NCBI RefSeq assembly: GCF_003259185.1
Contig: NZ_QGMP01000001.1
Span: 62,001-126,000 of the forward strand
Direction of reading: 5' to 3'
DNA length: 64,000 nt
Source of the DNA: Isoalcanivorax indicus
GTDB lineage: Bacteria; Pseudomonadota; Gammaproteobacteria; Pseudomonadales; Alcanivoracaceae
How positions within the stretch are numbered: position 1 is the stretch's first letter; each line of letters opens with the position of its first letter. The notes beneath the pieces were generated by a model. That model worked only from the letters and a program-made list of their open reading frames with translations. It ran no database searches and was not told where the DNA came from. A program made the position numbers and the translations under genes. Positions 1-8,059 of the stretch are shown here, piece after piece.

Positions 1-427
1 GGATTTCATGGATCACCATGTCTGGCTCAGTGATGATCCGCGCTTCCGCCTTGGCAGTGCCGAAGTATTGCGCCATGCGCCAATAGCATTGGGCGAGCGT
101 ATCCAGGGCCGGGTGGCCGCCTTGCTGTATCGCAGTCGCCAGAGTCAGTGGGCGGAGCGCATGCGCAAGCGCCTGCATGAGCAGGCAGAATTTGGTCGCG
201 TGCGGCGGTTACTGCCGATGTTGGGCGAAGGGTTTGTGCGCCAGACCCATGAACAGACCCTGGACTGGGACTGGGTGCGCCTGGTGTCTGAACACACGGT
301 GATGGCCGCGCTGGATGAGGGCATGCAAGTGGTCAGCACCGGCCTGCACGCCCGCCCGCACAGCCCCGGCTTCTGGGACGACGTCGCCTGGCATCAACGC
401 ATCACGGCGATGATCCGCAACAGCTGA
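1..427 (+). CDS. C-terminal part of an unidentified protein, cut by the window edge
   Basis: The frame is open back to the first bases of the window, so the true start probably lies upstream; the first internal ATG is at 8. About 140 residues are visible, rich in Arg, Trp and His, with no signal peptide, membrane segment or catalytic motif that I recognise. It ends 14 bp before the convergent stop of the lipoprotein gene at 442. Coding is supported by high-GC codon use through the whole stretch and by the close convergent packing. I assign no function. Confidence 0.5.
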   Translation, partial: DFMDHHVWLSDDPRFRLGSAEVLRHAPIALGERIQGRVAALLYRSRQSQWAERMRKRLHEQAEFGRVRRLLPMLGEGFVRQTHEQTLDWDWVRLVSEHTVMAALDEGMQVVSTGLHARPHSPGFWDDVAWHQRITAMIRNS

Positions 428-441
428 TCCGCAAACGGACC

Positions 442-1455
442 TCAGAACAGGTCCATATAGATGTTGTCGATGACACTGCGGAGTTCATTACAGGGAATTT
501 CAGCAGTGTCTTCGCTATTGATCCGGAACAGGATGGATTCGGACATGGCGTTGGCATACACGTTAAGGATATTGCCCTCGTGATCGAGTAGCTCAATAGA
601 GATTTCGGGGCAGTCGCCGTCATCGGTTCTGAACCTCGGAAAGCTGTCCGCGTTGACATCCAGCAACAGTATCCCGTCCTCGCTGCGGGATACGAGTGTC
701 ATCGCCATGGTGTCCGTGATGGGACTGATATCGAAGCGCTCAATCGTGAAGTCGATATCGGCAAAAAATTCCGTGTATTCCCCGGTAACGAGATCTTCAA
801 GGGCATCTGAGTGTCTCGCGGTGAACGTGAGGCTCTGGCCCGACATGGACCAGAAAGGTTCAGGGAATATCCATTCAAAGGCAACGTCACCATCCAGTTC
901 GATGAATGAATGACTGAAGCGCTGGTAAGCGGGTGCAGGGCGGTCGCTCTCGTCTTTCGGCACGGGGCCGACCGACCAGCCGATGGTTTCTTTGCGCTCA
1001 TCCAGTTGCAGCCCGTCAAACGTAATATCAGCGTACTGCCGCAGGGGCTCATCGGTTGAGGTTATGGTCACGCTGGCAAAGCCGTTGCCGGATATGAAGG
1101 AGTGCCTCAAGTGCGGGGACTCATGGTACTCAAGCCGGTCATGCTCGTTTTCCGTCAAGCAGTTGTGGAGCGCCAGTTCGAAAGAGTCGGTCGTGTCGGG
1201 TGGCGGATCACCCTGCGAGCAGTCGCCCGTTGCGAGCGTTTGCATGGCGTCGAGTGAGAGTGGGAGGTGGAAGGCCGCAAAGGCAGACGACAGGACCTGC
1301 TCCACAGCCATAAACTGAGTGTGTTCACTCAGTACCAGCATGCGCGTGCGCTCTTCATCGGTGCTGTTTCCGCCGCAGGCGGTCATGAATGACGCCAGCA
1401 TCAATGGACCAAGCAGGTGAACCCGGCCGACAAGGCCGGCCGATCTGAATAGCAT
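442..1455 (-). CDS. Putative lipoprotein of unknown function
   Basis: The 337-residue product begins MLFRSAGLVGRVHLLG and has a hydrophobic signal segment ending in a lipobox-like MTAC followed by GGN, so it is probably lipidated and exported. I chose the ATG at 1455 rather than an in-frame upstream codon at 1560 because a very strong G-rich Shine-Dalgarno (GGGGGGAG) lies about 8 bases before it. The mature part is acidic (many Asp/Glu) and predicted beta-rich, with scattered Cys residues; I recognise no family. It lies downstream of thrB on the same strand after a 101-bp gap, so it may have its own promoter. Its unusually G-rich ribosome site could be bound by a C-rich sRNA (inference). Confidence 0.75.
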   Translation of the reverse strand: MLFRSAGLVGRVHLLGPLMLASFMTACGGNSTDEERTRMLVLSEHTQFMAVEQVLSSAFAAFHLPLSLDAMQTLATGDCSQGDPPPDTTDSFELALHNCLTENEHDRLEYHESPHLRHSFISGNGFASVTITSTDEPLRQYADITFDGLQLDERKETIGWSVGPVPKDESDRPAPAYQRFSHSFIELDGDVAFEWIFPEPFWSMSGQSLTFTARHSDALEDLVTGEYTEFFADIDFTIERFDISPITDTMAMTLVSRSEDGILLLDVNADSFPRFRTDDGDCPEISIELLDHEGNILNVYANAMSESILFRINSEDTAEIPCNELRSVIDNIYMDLF

Positions 1456-1556
1456 GATGACTCCCCCCGGAATGTTCCCTGATAGTACAGACAATGCGCT
1501 CGGCGTGCTCGCAGATGGACCTCTCGGCGCCACCGCGGCTGATGGCTGCGTGTGCT

Positions 1557-2486
1557 TCAATGGGGGGAGGGTGTCAATGCCTCACAGCGCCGGGCAAACA
1601 GTCTGGCGAACTCTTCCGGGTCCTTGCTGCCCTGACCAATGGCCTGTTCCCGTGCGGGAGCCCCCAGCCGCGACAACCAGAAACGCAGCGCGGCGATCGC
1701 CAGCGCCAGTGGCAGGCGCATGCGTGCGGCGTTGTCCAGCGGTCGCACACGCTGGTAGCCATCCAGCAAGGCGGTTTCCAGTGCGGTATCGTGGCGGCCT
1801 TCGCTGTCCACGCACCAGTCATTCATGGCGATCGCGATATCGTATTCGGCGCTGGCTGCCCCGGCATTGTAGAAATCGAGCACGCCGGTCAGTTGCTCGC
1901 CGTTGAACAGCACATTGTCCCGGAACAGGTCGCCATGGCAGAGCACCAGAGGCGGTGACGCGGCCTGCCAGCGTGCCATCAGGGTGTCGGCGCGATCACG
2001 TGCTGCGGCGGGCAGGGCATCGGCATGGTCCGCAAACAGGCGGGCGAGCTGTTGCCGAGGGTCTGGTGCTGTCGCTCCGTCGGGCAAGGCTTGCCGGTGC
2101 AGGCGGGCGAGCACTGCGCCAATACTGGCGCAGTGGCTGGTGTCGGGGCGCTGCATGTGGCTACCGGACAGCTTGGGCACCAGCAAGGCGGGCTTGCCCG
2201 CCACCTGCATCAGGGCCTGTGCGCCGCCCAGCGGCGCGGCCACCGGCAGCCCGGCATGCGCCAGGCGTTGCAGCAGCTGGATGAACCAGGGCAGCGCCGC
2301 CTGGTTCAGCGTCTCGAACACGGTGAGCACCAGTGCTACCGGAATGCCATTGGCGCGGCGCGCCTCCAGCATGAAGTTGCTGTTCTCGATGCCTTCGGCA
2401 ATCGGGCGCTGGTGGACCAGAGTCAGCCCATGCTGATCAAGCAGGCTCTGGATGTCGTCATTGCTGAGGGGCGTAAAGACTGTCAT
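1557..2486 (-). CDS. thrB: Homoserine kinase, APH-fold type
   Basis: The enzyme phosphorylates homoserine with ATP for threonine synthesis in the cytosol. This is the aminoglycoside-phosphotransferase-fold homoserine kinase found in pseudomonads, not the GHMP-kinase form of E. coli. It carries the Brenner-type catalytic motif LCHGDLFRDNVLF and the metal-binding GVLDFYNAG. The N-terminal MTVFTPLSNDDIQSLL is typical of the family, so the start is the ATG at 2486, giving 309 residues; the usual length is about 315. An in-frame codon at 2507 would add seven residues. A TATACT sits six bases before the chosen ATG (see the promoter entry). The thrB position next to polA is conserved in Pseudomonas. 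Confidence 0.93.
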   Translation of the reverse strand: MTVFTPLSNDDIQSLLDQHGLTLVHQRPIAEGIENSNFMLEARRANGIPVALVLTVFETLNQAALPWFIQLLQRLAHAGLPVAAPLGGAQALMQVAGKPALLVPKLSGSHMQRPDTSHCASIGAVLARLHRQALPDGATAPDPRQQLARLFADHADALPAAARDRADTLMARWQAASPPLVLCHGDLFRDNVLFNGEQLTGVLDFYNAGAASAEYDIAIAMNDWCVDSEGRHDTALETALLDGYQRVRPLDNAARMRLPLALAIAALRFWLSRLGAPAREQAIGQGSKDPEEFARLFARRCEALTPSPH

Positions 2487-2498
2487 GGCCGGAGTATA
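2487..2498 (-). promoter_or_regulatory. Candidate -10 element placing the thrB transcript start on its ATG
   Basis: Read on the minus strand, TATACT (2498 to 2493) is followed by six bases and then the thrB ATG at 2486. A transcript starting seven bases after the -10 element would begin at the A of the start codon, which would make the mRNA leaderless. No clear Shine-Dalgarno is seen before this ATG. The -35 element is weak. Confidence 0.35.
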
Positions 2499-2576
2499 GC
2501 AGCGCACTGAATCGGGTACCGCCTTGCGTTATCATCCGGGCAACGAATTGTCGCGCAACAGGGATACCCAGACCTC

Positions 2577-5330
2577 ATGACCGAGCCGAAGCCGGTCGTC
2601 CTCGTGGACGGCTCCTCTTACCTGTACCGCGCCTTTCACGCGCTGCCGCCGCTGACCACCTCTTCCGGGCAGCCCACCGGTGCGGTGCGGGGTGTGGCCA
2701 GCATGCTGCGCAAGCTGCTGGCGGACTATCAGCCCGAGCAGATGGCGGTGGTGTTCGATGCCAAGGGCAAGACCTTTCGGGATGAGTTGTTCGAGCAGTA
2801 CAAGGCCCAGCGGCCGCCGATGCCGGATGAACTGCGAGAGCAGGTGGAGCCCCTGTATGCCCTGATCCGGGCGATGGGCCTGCCGCTGATTGTCGAAGAG
2901 GGGGTCGAAGCGGATGACGTGATCGGCACCCTGGCGCGGCAGGCGGCGGCCAACGGCCAGAGCGTGGTGATCTCCACCGGCGACAAGGACATGGCCCAGC
3001 TGGTGGACGAGCGCATCACCCTGGTCAACACCATGACCGGCACGGTGCTCGATCCGGAGGGCGTGGTGGAGAAATTCGGTGTCGGCCCGGACCTGATCAT
3101 CGACCTGCTGGCACTGATGGGCGACAAGGTGGACAACATTCCCGGGGTGCCGGGCGTGGGCGAAAAGACGGCGCTGGGGCTGTTGCAGGGGATTGGTTCT
3201 CTGGAGGCCCTCTACGAGCGCCTGGACAAGGTGCCGGAGCTGCCGATCCGGGGCGCGAAGACGTTACCGAAAAAGCTGGAGGAGCATCGCGAACAGGCCT
3301 TCCTGTCGTACCAGCTGGCCACCATCAAGGTGGACTGCCCGCTCAATGAAACGCTGGAAGACCTGCGGTTGGGCGAGCCGGACACCCAGGCGCTGATCAG
3401 TCAGTACCGTGATCTGGAGTTCAAGGGCTGGCTGGCGGAATTGCTGGACGGTGAGGATCCGGCAGCGGGCGAGGCTGGCGAGGGCTCCTCCGATGTGTCT
3501 GCGCCTGCCGGGTTGTCTCGCGATGGCTACGTGACCATCACTGACGAAGAGACCTTGCGGGATTGGCTGGCACGTCTCGAAAAAGCCCCGCTGTTTGCCT
3601 TCGATACGGAAACCACCAGCCTGGACTATATGCAGGCGGAGTTGGTCGGGTTGTCGTTTGCGCTGGCCCCAGGTGAAGCAGCTTATGTTCCGGTGGCGCA
3701 TGATTATCCGGGCGCACCGGACCAGCTGGATCGGGATGCCGTGCTGAAACTACTGAAGCCGCTGCTGGAAAGCGACCAGCATGCCAAGGTCGGCCAGAAT
3801 CTCAAGTATGACATGAGCGTGCTGGCGCAATATGGCATCACCTTGCGTGGCATTGCCTACGACACGATGCTGGAATCCTATGTGCTGGATTCCGTCGCCA
3901 CGCGACACGATATGGATTCCCTGTCGCTGAAGTATCTGGGCCACAAGACCATCGCGTTTTCCGATATCGCCGGCAAGGGCAGCAAGCAGCTGACCTTCAA
4001 TCAGATTGCCATTGATGATGCCGCCCCCTATGCCGCCGAAGATGCAGACGTTACGCTGCGCTTGCACGACACGCTGTGGCCGAAACTGGAGCAGTCGCCG
4101 AGTCTGGTGAAGGTGTTTCAGGAGATCGAAATGCCACTGGTCAGCGTGCTGTCGCGGGTAGAACGCAATGGCTGCTATGTGGATGTGGACATGCTGCGCC
4201 GCCACAGCCAGGAGCTGGCGAAACGCATGGCCGAACTGGAAGAGAAGGCCTACAGCGAAGCGGGGCGGAAATTCAATCTCGGCTCGCCCAAGCAGCTGGG
4301 TGCCATTCTGTATGAAGAGCAGGCACTGCCGGTCATCAAGAAAACCCCTAAAGGTGCGCCCTCTACTGCCGAAGCCGTGTTGCAGGAACTGGCGCTCGAC
4401 GGCCATCGCCTGCCGCAGATCATCATGGATTATCGCGAGCTGTCCAAGCTGAAAAGCACCTATACGGACCGGCTGCCGGAAATGGTGCGTGCGCGTACCG
4501 GGCGCGTACACACGTCCTATCATCAGGCGGTGGCGGCCACGGGGCGGCTGTCGTCGAGCGACCCCAATTTGCAGAATATTCCGATCCGCAGCGAAGAAGG
4601 CCGACGGATTCGCCAGGCGTTTCGTGCGCCCGAAGGGCGGCGTATCGTGGCGGCGGATTATTCCCAGATCGAACTGCGCATCATGGCGCATCTCTCGGGT
4701 GACAAGGGCTTGCTGGAGGCGTTCGAAAAAGGGCTGGATATTCATCGCGCTACGGCGGCGGAAGTCTGGGGTAAAACGCCCGATGAGGTCAGCGACAACG
4801 AGCGCCGTAATGCCAAGGCCATCAACTTCGGTCTGATCTATGGCATGAGCGCGTTTGGTCTGGCGCGGCAGCTCGGCATTCCCCGGGGTGAAGCACAGCA
4901 ATACATTGATCTTTATTTCGAGCGCTATCCTGGCGTCAAGGCGTACATGGAGAACACCCGTGCGCAGGCGGCTGAGCAAGGTTACGTGGAAACCCTGTAC
5001 GGGCGGCGGCTTTATCTGCCGGAAATAAAAAGCCGTAATGGCGCCATGCGTCAGGCCGCCGAGCGTACGGCGATCAATGCACCCATGCAGGGTACGGCTG
5101 CGGATATCATCAAGCGCGCCATGGTGCAGGTGGACGCCTGGCTGAGTGAAAGCCGTCTTGATGCGCTGATGATCATGCAGGTGCATGACGAACTGGTGTT
5201 CGAGGTGGCGGAATCAGACGTCGATACGCTGGTGCGGGAGGTGTCGCAGCGCATGAGTGGTGCGGCAGAGCTCAAGGTGCCGCTGGTGGTCGATCCGGGC
5301 GTGGGGTTGAACTGGGATGAAGCGCATTGA
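2577..5330 (+). CDS. polA: DNA polymerase I
   Basis: This polymerase fills gaps and removes RNA primers during replication and repair. The 917 residues hold all three domains. The 5'-3' exonuclease (about 1-290) has [10 protein letters not shown] and [10 protein letters not shown]. The 3'-5' proofreading domain has FDTETTSLD, with D343 and E345 matching the E. coli metal ligands. The family A polymerase has motif A DYSQIELR (D694), motif [17 protein letters not shown] and motif [10 protein letters not shown] (H870, D871). It is 11 residues shorter than the E. coli enzyme. The proofreading acidic residues are kept, so both exonucleases should be active. It is divergent from thrB across a 90-bp gap and is followed by a long inverted repeat. 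Confidence 0.98.
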   Translation: MTEPKPVVLVDGSSYLYRAFHALPPLTTSSGQPTGAVRGVASMLRKLLADYQPEQMAVVFDAKGKTFRDELFEQYKAQRPPMPDELREQVEPLYALIRAMGLPLIVEEGVEADDVIGTLARQAAANGQSVVISTGDKDMAQLVDERITLVNTMTGTVLDPEGVVEKFGVGPDLIIDLLALMGDKVDNIPGVPGVGEKTALGLLQGIGSLEALYERLDKVPELPIRGAKTLPKKLEEHREQAFLSYQLATIKVDCPLNETLEDLRLGEPDTQALISQYRDLEFKGWLAELLDGEDPAAGEAGEGSSDVSAPAGLSRDGYVTITDEETLRDWLARLEKAPLFAFDTETTSLDYMQAELVGLSFALAPGEAAYVPVAHDYPGAPDQLDRDAVLKLLKPLLESDQHAKVGQNLKYDMSVLAQYGITLRGIAYDTMLESYVLDSVATRHDMDSLSLKYLGHKTIAFSDIAGKGSKQLTFNQIAIDDAAPYAAEDADVTLRLHDTLWPKLEQSPSLVKVFQEIEMPLVSVLSRVERNGCYVDVDMLRRHSQELAKRMAELEEKAYSEAGRKFNLGSPKQLGAILYEEQALPVIKKTPKGAPSTAEAVLQELALDGHRLPQIIMDYRELSKLKSTYTDRLPEMVRARTGRVHTSYHQAVAATGRLSSSDPNLQNIPIRSEEGRRIRQAFRAPEGRRIVAADYSQIELRIMAHLSGDKGLLEAFEKGLDIHRATAAEVWGKTPDEVSDNERRNAKAINFGLIYGMSAFGLARQLGIPRGEAQQYIDLYFERYPGVKAYMENTRAQAAEQGYVETLYGRRLYLPEIKSRNGAMRQAAERTAINAPMQGTAADIIKRAMVQVDAWLSESRLDALMIMQVHDELVFEVAESDVDTLVREVSQRMSGAAELKVPLVVDPGVGLNWDEAH

Positions 5331-5331
5331 C

Positions 5332-5374
5332 GCGAACCCCTGGCGGGGCCGTTCAGGGCTTGCCAGGGGTTCGC
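5332..5374 (+). terminator. Inverted repeat after polA, possible terminator
   Basis: A perfect 13-bp stem (GCGAACCCCTGGC at 5332-5344 pairing with 5362-5374) with a 17-nt loop starts two bases after the polA stop. No T-tract follows, so it may be a Rho-assisted, 3'-protecting or bidirectional stop between polA and the convergent barrel gene. Confidence 0.5.
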
Positions 5375-5399
5375 ATCGTCGTTGAGCGCGGTTTCCGGA

Positions 5400-5906
5400 T
5401 CAGAAGTAGACGCTCAGCAGTACGTCGGCGGCACCCAGATCAAGGATGTTGAAGTCGCCATCGACATCCGTGAAGGTGGCGCCGACACGTACCGCCAGGC
5501 TGGCGCGCGGGGCCAGATTGAATTCCGTGCCGAAGAAGCCGCCCAGCTGCAGGATGTTGAAGCTGCCATCGCCGTCGTCCAGCGAGGTGTAGCTCAGGTT
5601 GCCATCGAAGAAGGTGCGCAGGTAAGGCGCGCCGAAATCCTGATACAGGCGGGCGCCGCCACCGAGGCCGAGGTTGGTGTTGCCGTCGGCGTTGACGATG
5701 CGCAGGCTGCCGTAGGCCATCAGGTCGTCGCTGAGGAACAGGCCCAGGTTGTAGGTGGGGCCGGTGGCGCCGAAGCTCTCGAGGCTGTTGCTGCTGAAAG
5801 GCTGGGTCAGGAACAGGGCGAAATCACCCTCGCCAGGCTGTTCGGCGTGGGCGGCGCTGGCCATCAGGCCGGCGGCGAACGTCATTGCAAGCAAGCGTTT
5901 GAACAT
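5400..5906 (-). CDS. Small outer-membrane beta-barrel-like protein
   Basis: The product has a clear signal peptide (MFKRLLAMTFAAGLMASAAHA, cleavage before EQ) and a mature part of about 147 residues made of alternating Gly/aromatic strands, ending in aromatic SVYF, the usual C-terminal signature of outer-membrane barrels. The start is either ATG at 5915 or ATG at 5906; I prefer 5906 because AAGG lies nine bases before it, whereas it directly abuts the first ATG. The family is not identified. The gene is convergent with polA and divergent from the sRNA pair. A G-rich structured segment lies upstream, so it is a plausible local target of those sRNAs (inference). Confidence 0.75.
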   Translation of the reverse strand: MFKRLLAMTFAAGLMASAAHAEQPGEGDFALFLTQPFSSNSLESFGATGPTYNLGLFLSDDLMAYGSLRIVNADGNTNLGLGGGARLYQDFGAPYLRTFFDGNLSYTSLDDGDGSFNILQLGGFFGTEFNLAPRASLAVRVGATFTDVDGDFNILDLGAADVLLSVYF

Positions 5907-6231
5907 GGTGTGCATCCTTGTCTTTATGGGTGGGTAGATCGTAATGGGTGAGCAAGCGGCTCACTGCCGGGCGCAGGGTGACGTGGCGCATGGGGCGGGG
6001 CAATGGGCAAAGGCCGCCACGTCCCCCGAAAGGGGGAGGCGGATCACCCGTTTGGATGAGGCGCAGCAAGAAGACGGGGTGTAACAGGAAGAAGGCCCCG
6101 CCGTGCTCGGCGTCCCTGTGCCGGGCGGGGTCCTGATCAGTCAACGGTGTGTCAAGGTGAGCGTCGAGGTGAGCGAGAAAGTAAAATCTGAAAAAAGTGA
6201 ACAGCGGGCGCGTTTCTTAGAGTAGATCACA
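5907..6231. other. Intergenic region upstream of the barrel gene
   Basis: This gap of about 325 bp holds the 5' region of the barrel gene (minus strand). A 9-bp inverted repeat, GACGTGGCG at 5980-5988 with its complement at 6015-6023, is followed directly by CCCCC-GAAA-GGGGG at 6023-6036. Around 6175-6205 the sequence is AT-richer and could hold promoter elements, but I see no convincing -35/-10 pair. I see no gene. Confidence 0.5.
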
Positions 6232-6260
6232 GGAACTTGCCCGCCATTCAGTGCATCATA
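6232..6260 (+). promoter_or_regulatory. Sigma-E/AlgU-like promoter of sRNA copy A
   Basis: GGAACTT (6232-6238) matches the -35 consensus of RpoE/AlgU-type sigma factors. After 17 bases TCATA (6256-6260) fits the loose TCnnA -10 element. The spacing is identical to that before copy B, and the predicted start (about 6265) falls just before the first RNA stem. Activity is inferred. Confidence 0.7.
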
Positions 6261-6264
6261 GACT

Positions 6265-6420
6265 ACAGCTGTGGCGCGGTACCCCCCGATCCCCCCAGTA
6301 ACCCTCGCCGGGCCGCAGCTTTTTCAGCCTTCGGTTCTTCCCCCAGAGAGCCGGAGGCGGCAAGCCTCCCTGGCAGCGCAGTCGTTCCCTTCCCCCGATT
6401 TGCTGCCAGGGATTTTTTTT
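6265..6420 (+). ncRNA. Spot 42/ErsA-locus small RNA, copy A
   Basis: A transcript of about 155 nt is predicted from the sigma-E-like promoter to a T8 tract. Three hairpins are visible. The 5' stem pairs 6269-6279 with 6308-6318 around a C-rich loop containing CCCCGATCCCCC. A middle hairpin GGAGGC-GGCAA-GCCTCC occupies 6353-6369. The terminator stem pairs 6367-6377 with 6402-6412 around a 24-nt loop containing CCCTTCCCCCGATTT. The position between polA and engB is that of Spot 42 in enterics and of AlgU-dependent ErsA in Pseudomonas. C-rich loops suggest pairing with G-rich ribosome sites. Homology with ErsA is inferred from position, promoter type and structure, not from an alignment. No protein is supported here. 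Confidence 0.72.
6367..6420 (+). terminator. Intrinsic terminator of sRNA copy A
   Basis: A perfect 11-bp stem (TCCCTGGCAGC / GCTGCCAGGGA) is followed by eight T residues at 6413-6420. The 24-nt C-rich loop is unusually long for a plain terminator and is nearly identical to that of copy B, so it probably serves as a pairing region. Confidence 0.85.
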
Positions 6421-6424
6421 GCCT

Positions 6425-6762
6425 GCACATCTCTCTTTGCGAGCCTCTTTCGAGGACCGGAAGTCACCTCCCCAGGTGTTTCCGGCGACTGCCTGCGCAG
6501 GTCGGTGTTGCTACCAGAGTAAAAGCAAGAGCTATGCCAAAGTGCCAGCATGAGTGCCGGCATGCCCGAAAAAAGCCGCTGGGCGGGGGCATGACGGCAT
6601 GTGTTGGGGTGCCCGGAGGGGGCGGCCGCCGCCGCAGGGGTGACCCTGCGTGACAGGGTGTGACGCTATGTGGCCGCTCACTGACAGGGACCGACGAACG
6701 GTGTCACGATTGACGGTCGATTCACGGTGCCCGCGGCAAGCTGTCGCTATCTGAGATGGTTG
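6425..6762. other. Spacer between the two sRNA copies
   Basis: About 340 bp with no supportable gene. Short frames here lack ribosome sites and coding character, and one runs through sRNA copy A. The stretch is G-rich around 6590-6660 and has CAGGGGTGACCCTG-like dyads. I see no clear promoter other than that of copy B at its right edge. Confidence 0.5.
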
Positions 6763-6791
6763 GGAACTTGTCCCGCAGATAGCCAGTCTCA
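6763..6791 (+). promoter_or_regulatory. Sigma-E/AlgU-like promoter of sRNA copy B
   Basis: GGAACTT (6763-6769), 17 bases, then TCTCA (6787-6791). The -35 element, spacer length and distance to the first RNA stem all repeat those of copy A, while the spacer sequence differs. That argues for selection on the promoter elements. Confidence 0.7.
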
Positions 6792-6796
6792 GCAGT

Positions 6797-6939
6797 GACT
6801 GTGGCTCGGTCCCCGATCCCCCAATCCCTCTCCGGGCCACAGATCATGCCGCGGCAGCGTTCCCCGACGCGCCGTGGCGGCAAGCCACCCCGGCAGCGCT
6901 GTCGTACCCTTCCCCCGATTTGCTGCCGGGGTTTTTTTT
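6797..6939 (+). ncRNA. Spot 42/ErsA-locus small RNA, copy B
   Basis: A paralogue of copy A, about 143 nt long. The 5' stem pairs 6799-6809 with 6832-6842, and its U-A pair replaces a U-G pair of copy A. The loop keeps CCCCGATCCCCC. The middle hairpin GTGGC-GGCAA-GCCAC (6874-6888) has a different stem but the same GGCAA loop as copy A. The terminator loop (6898-6921) matches copy A at 22 of 24 positions. Stems that change while remaining paired support a real structured RNA. Its T-tract reaches into the stop codon of convergent engB. Confidence 0.72.
6888..6939 (+). terminator. Intrinsic terminator of sRNA copy B
   Basis: A 10-bp GC-rich stem (CCCCGGCAGC at 6888-6897 pairing with 6922-6931) is followed by eight T residues at 6932-6939. 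The engB stop codon, read on the other strand, occupies 6938-6940. Confidence 0.85.
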
Positions 6940-7588
6940 ATTCTTTTGTGACCGCCTGGTCACCAGTGCTGGTCTCGGGATCCTGGATGTCGAGCCACAG
7001 GGCCAGACGATCCCAGGCTTCTTCCAGGCCTGCGCCCTGCGGGGCGGAGAACAGTTGCAGGCTGATGTCGCCGGGGTGTGCCTTGAGCGCCTGCCGGGTC
7101 TTCAGCAGGGTGGTCTTGGCCGCGCCATGCCCCAGTTTGTCGGCTTTGGTCAGCATGATGTGCAGCGGCATGCGCGCCTCGGCGGCCCAGTTGATCAACA
7201 TATGATCAAAGTCCTTGAGCGGATGGCGGATGTCCATCAGCAGTACCAGGCCACAGAGGCTCTGGCGCCCGGCCAGATAGTCGTCCAGGTCCCGCTGCCA
7301 CTGTTCGCGCATCCCCTTGTTGACCTTGGCATAGCCATAGCCGGGCAGGTCGACCAGACGCCGTTCTTCGTCCAGCGTGAAGAAGTTCAGCAACTGGGTG
7401 CGGCCGGGGGTCTTGGAGGTCCGGGCCAGGGTCTTCTGGTCCGTGAGGCGGTTGATGGCGCTGGATTTGCCCGCATTGGAGCGCCCGGCGAAAGCGACTT
7501 CACGGCCGCTGTCGGGGGGGCACTGGCTGAGGTTGCGGGCGCTGGTGGCGAAGCTGGCGCGGCGCAGCAGGCGTTCGGCTGGATGCAT
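6938..7588 (-). CDS. engB: Ribosome biogenesis GTP-binding protein EngB/YihA
   Basis: This essential GTPase helps assemble the 50S ribosomal subunit in the cytosol. The 216-residue protein shows G1 GRSNAGKSS (K41), G3 DLPGYG and G4 TKAD, all in the family order. Length is typical (about 200-220). The start at 7588 gives the family-typical N-terminal helix before the P-loop. It is divergent from the cytochrome genes, and its 3' end meets the terminator of sRNA copy B. The polA-sRNA-engB context is conserved in enterics and pseudomonads. Confidence 0.96.
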   Translation of the reverse strand: MHPAERLLRRASFATSARNLSQCPPDSGREVAFAGRSNAGKSSAINRLTDQKTLARTSKTPGRTQLLNFFTLDEERRLVDLPGYGYAKVNKGMREQWQRDLDDYLAGRQSLCGLVLLMDIRHPLKDFDHMLINWAAEARMPLHIMLTKADKLGHGAAKTTLLKTRQALKAHPGDISLQLFSAPQGAGLEEAWDRLALWLDIQDPETSTGDQAVTKE

Positions 7589-7633
7589 GAGGGGGTCATT
7601 CCTGTGTCAAGCGATGGAGCGGAGCACATGGGT

Positions 7634-7643
7634 AGTATATAAT
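7634..7643. promoter_or_regulatory. Overlapping divergent -10 elements between engB and the cytochrome genes
   Basis: TATAAT (7638-7643, plus strand) could serve the cytochrome c5 gene, and TATACT on the minus strand (7639 to 7634) could serve engB. Neither has a strong -35 match. Confidence 0.35.
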
Positions 7644-7750
7644 GCGCGCCGCTGGCGGTCCCGGATACCCCGAGCCGGTTGCTGGCGTCGATTTATTCCC
7701 GAGCTGATTGCGTCACGCTGCGCTTGCGCCGTGACCACAGGAGCGCAAAC

Positions 7751-8035
7751 ATGAAGTGGATGTTAGCTGTTGCTGCGCTGGCTGTCTGTGGGGTTGCCAC
7801 GGCCGCCAGTGTCGAAGAACGCTATAACCAGAGCTGCGTGTTCTGCCACGCCAGTGGTGCCGCCGGTGCCCCCAAAACTGGCGATAAAGCAGCCTGGGCC
7901 CCGCGCCTTGAGAAAGGCATGGACACCCTGGTGAAAAACACCCGTGAAGGCATCGGCGCCATGCCGCCGCGCGGCATGTGTGGCGATTGCAGCGATGACG
8001 AGTACCGTGCGCTGATCGAATACATGATCAAGTAA
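7751..8035 (+). CDS. Cytochrome c5-like periplasmic monohaem protein
   Basis: A 94-residue exported electron carrier. The signal peptide (MKWMLAVAALAVCGVATA) is followed by the haem site CVFCH (C29, C32, H33). MPPRGM supplies the likely axial Met. The C-terminal Cys pair in MCGDCSDDE is the disulfide signature of cytochrome c5. Start chosen at ATG 7751, eight bases after AGGAG. It lies 24 bp before the cytochrome c4 gene, so the two are probably cotranscribed, as in Pseudomonas. Confidence 0.9.
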   Translation: MKWMLAVAALAVCGVATAASVEERYNQSCVFCHASGAAGAPKTGDKAAWAPRLEKGMDTLVKNTREGIGAMPPRGMCGDCSDDEYRALIEYMIK

Positions 8036-8059
8036 TTGCAAGTAATTGAAGGAACGGCC

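Noticed and set aside
3750-5186. Long minus-strand open frame (478 codons) inside polA
   Set aside because: It mirrors polA codon structure in a high-GC region, has no ribosome site, and its translation shows no domain. The same holds for antisense frames in recC (10410-12476), recB (13744-15891), tssM (28342-29979) and tssC (33506-35248).
5382-5951. Plus-strand frame opposite the barrel gene
   Set aside because: The minus strand has a signal peptide and a barrel C-terminus, while this frame gives a low-complexity Ala/Glu/Val product, so it is a shadow.
6237-6653. Small open frame of 138 codons across sRNA copy A
   Set aside because: It starts inside the sigma-E-like promoter and runs through the hairpins and T-tract. 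It lacks a ribosome site and coding character.
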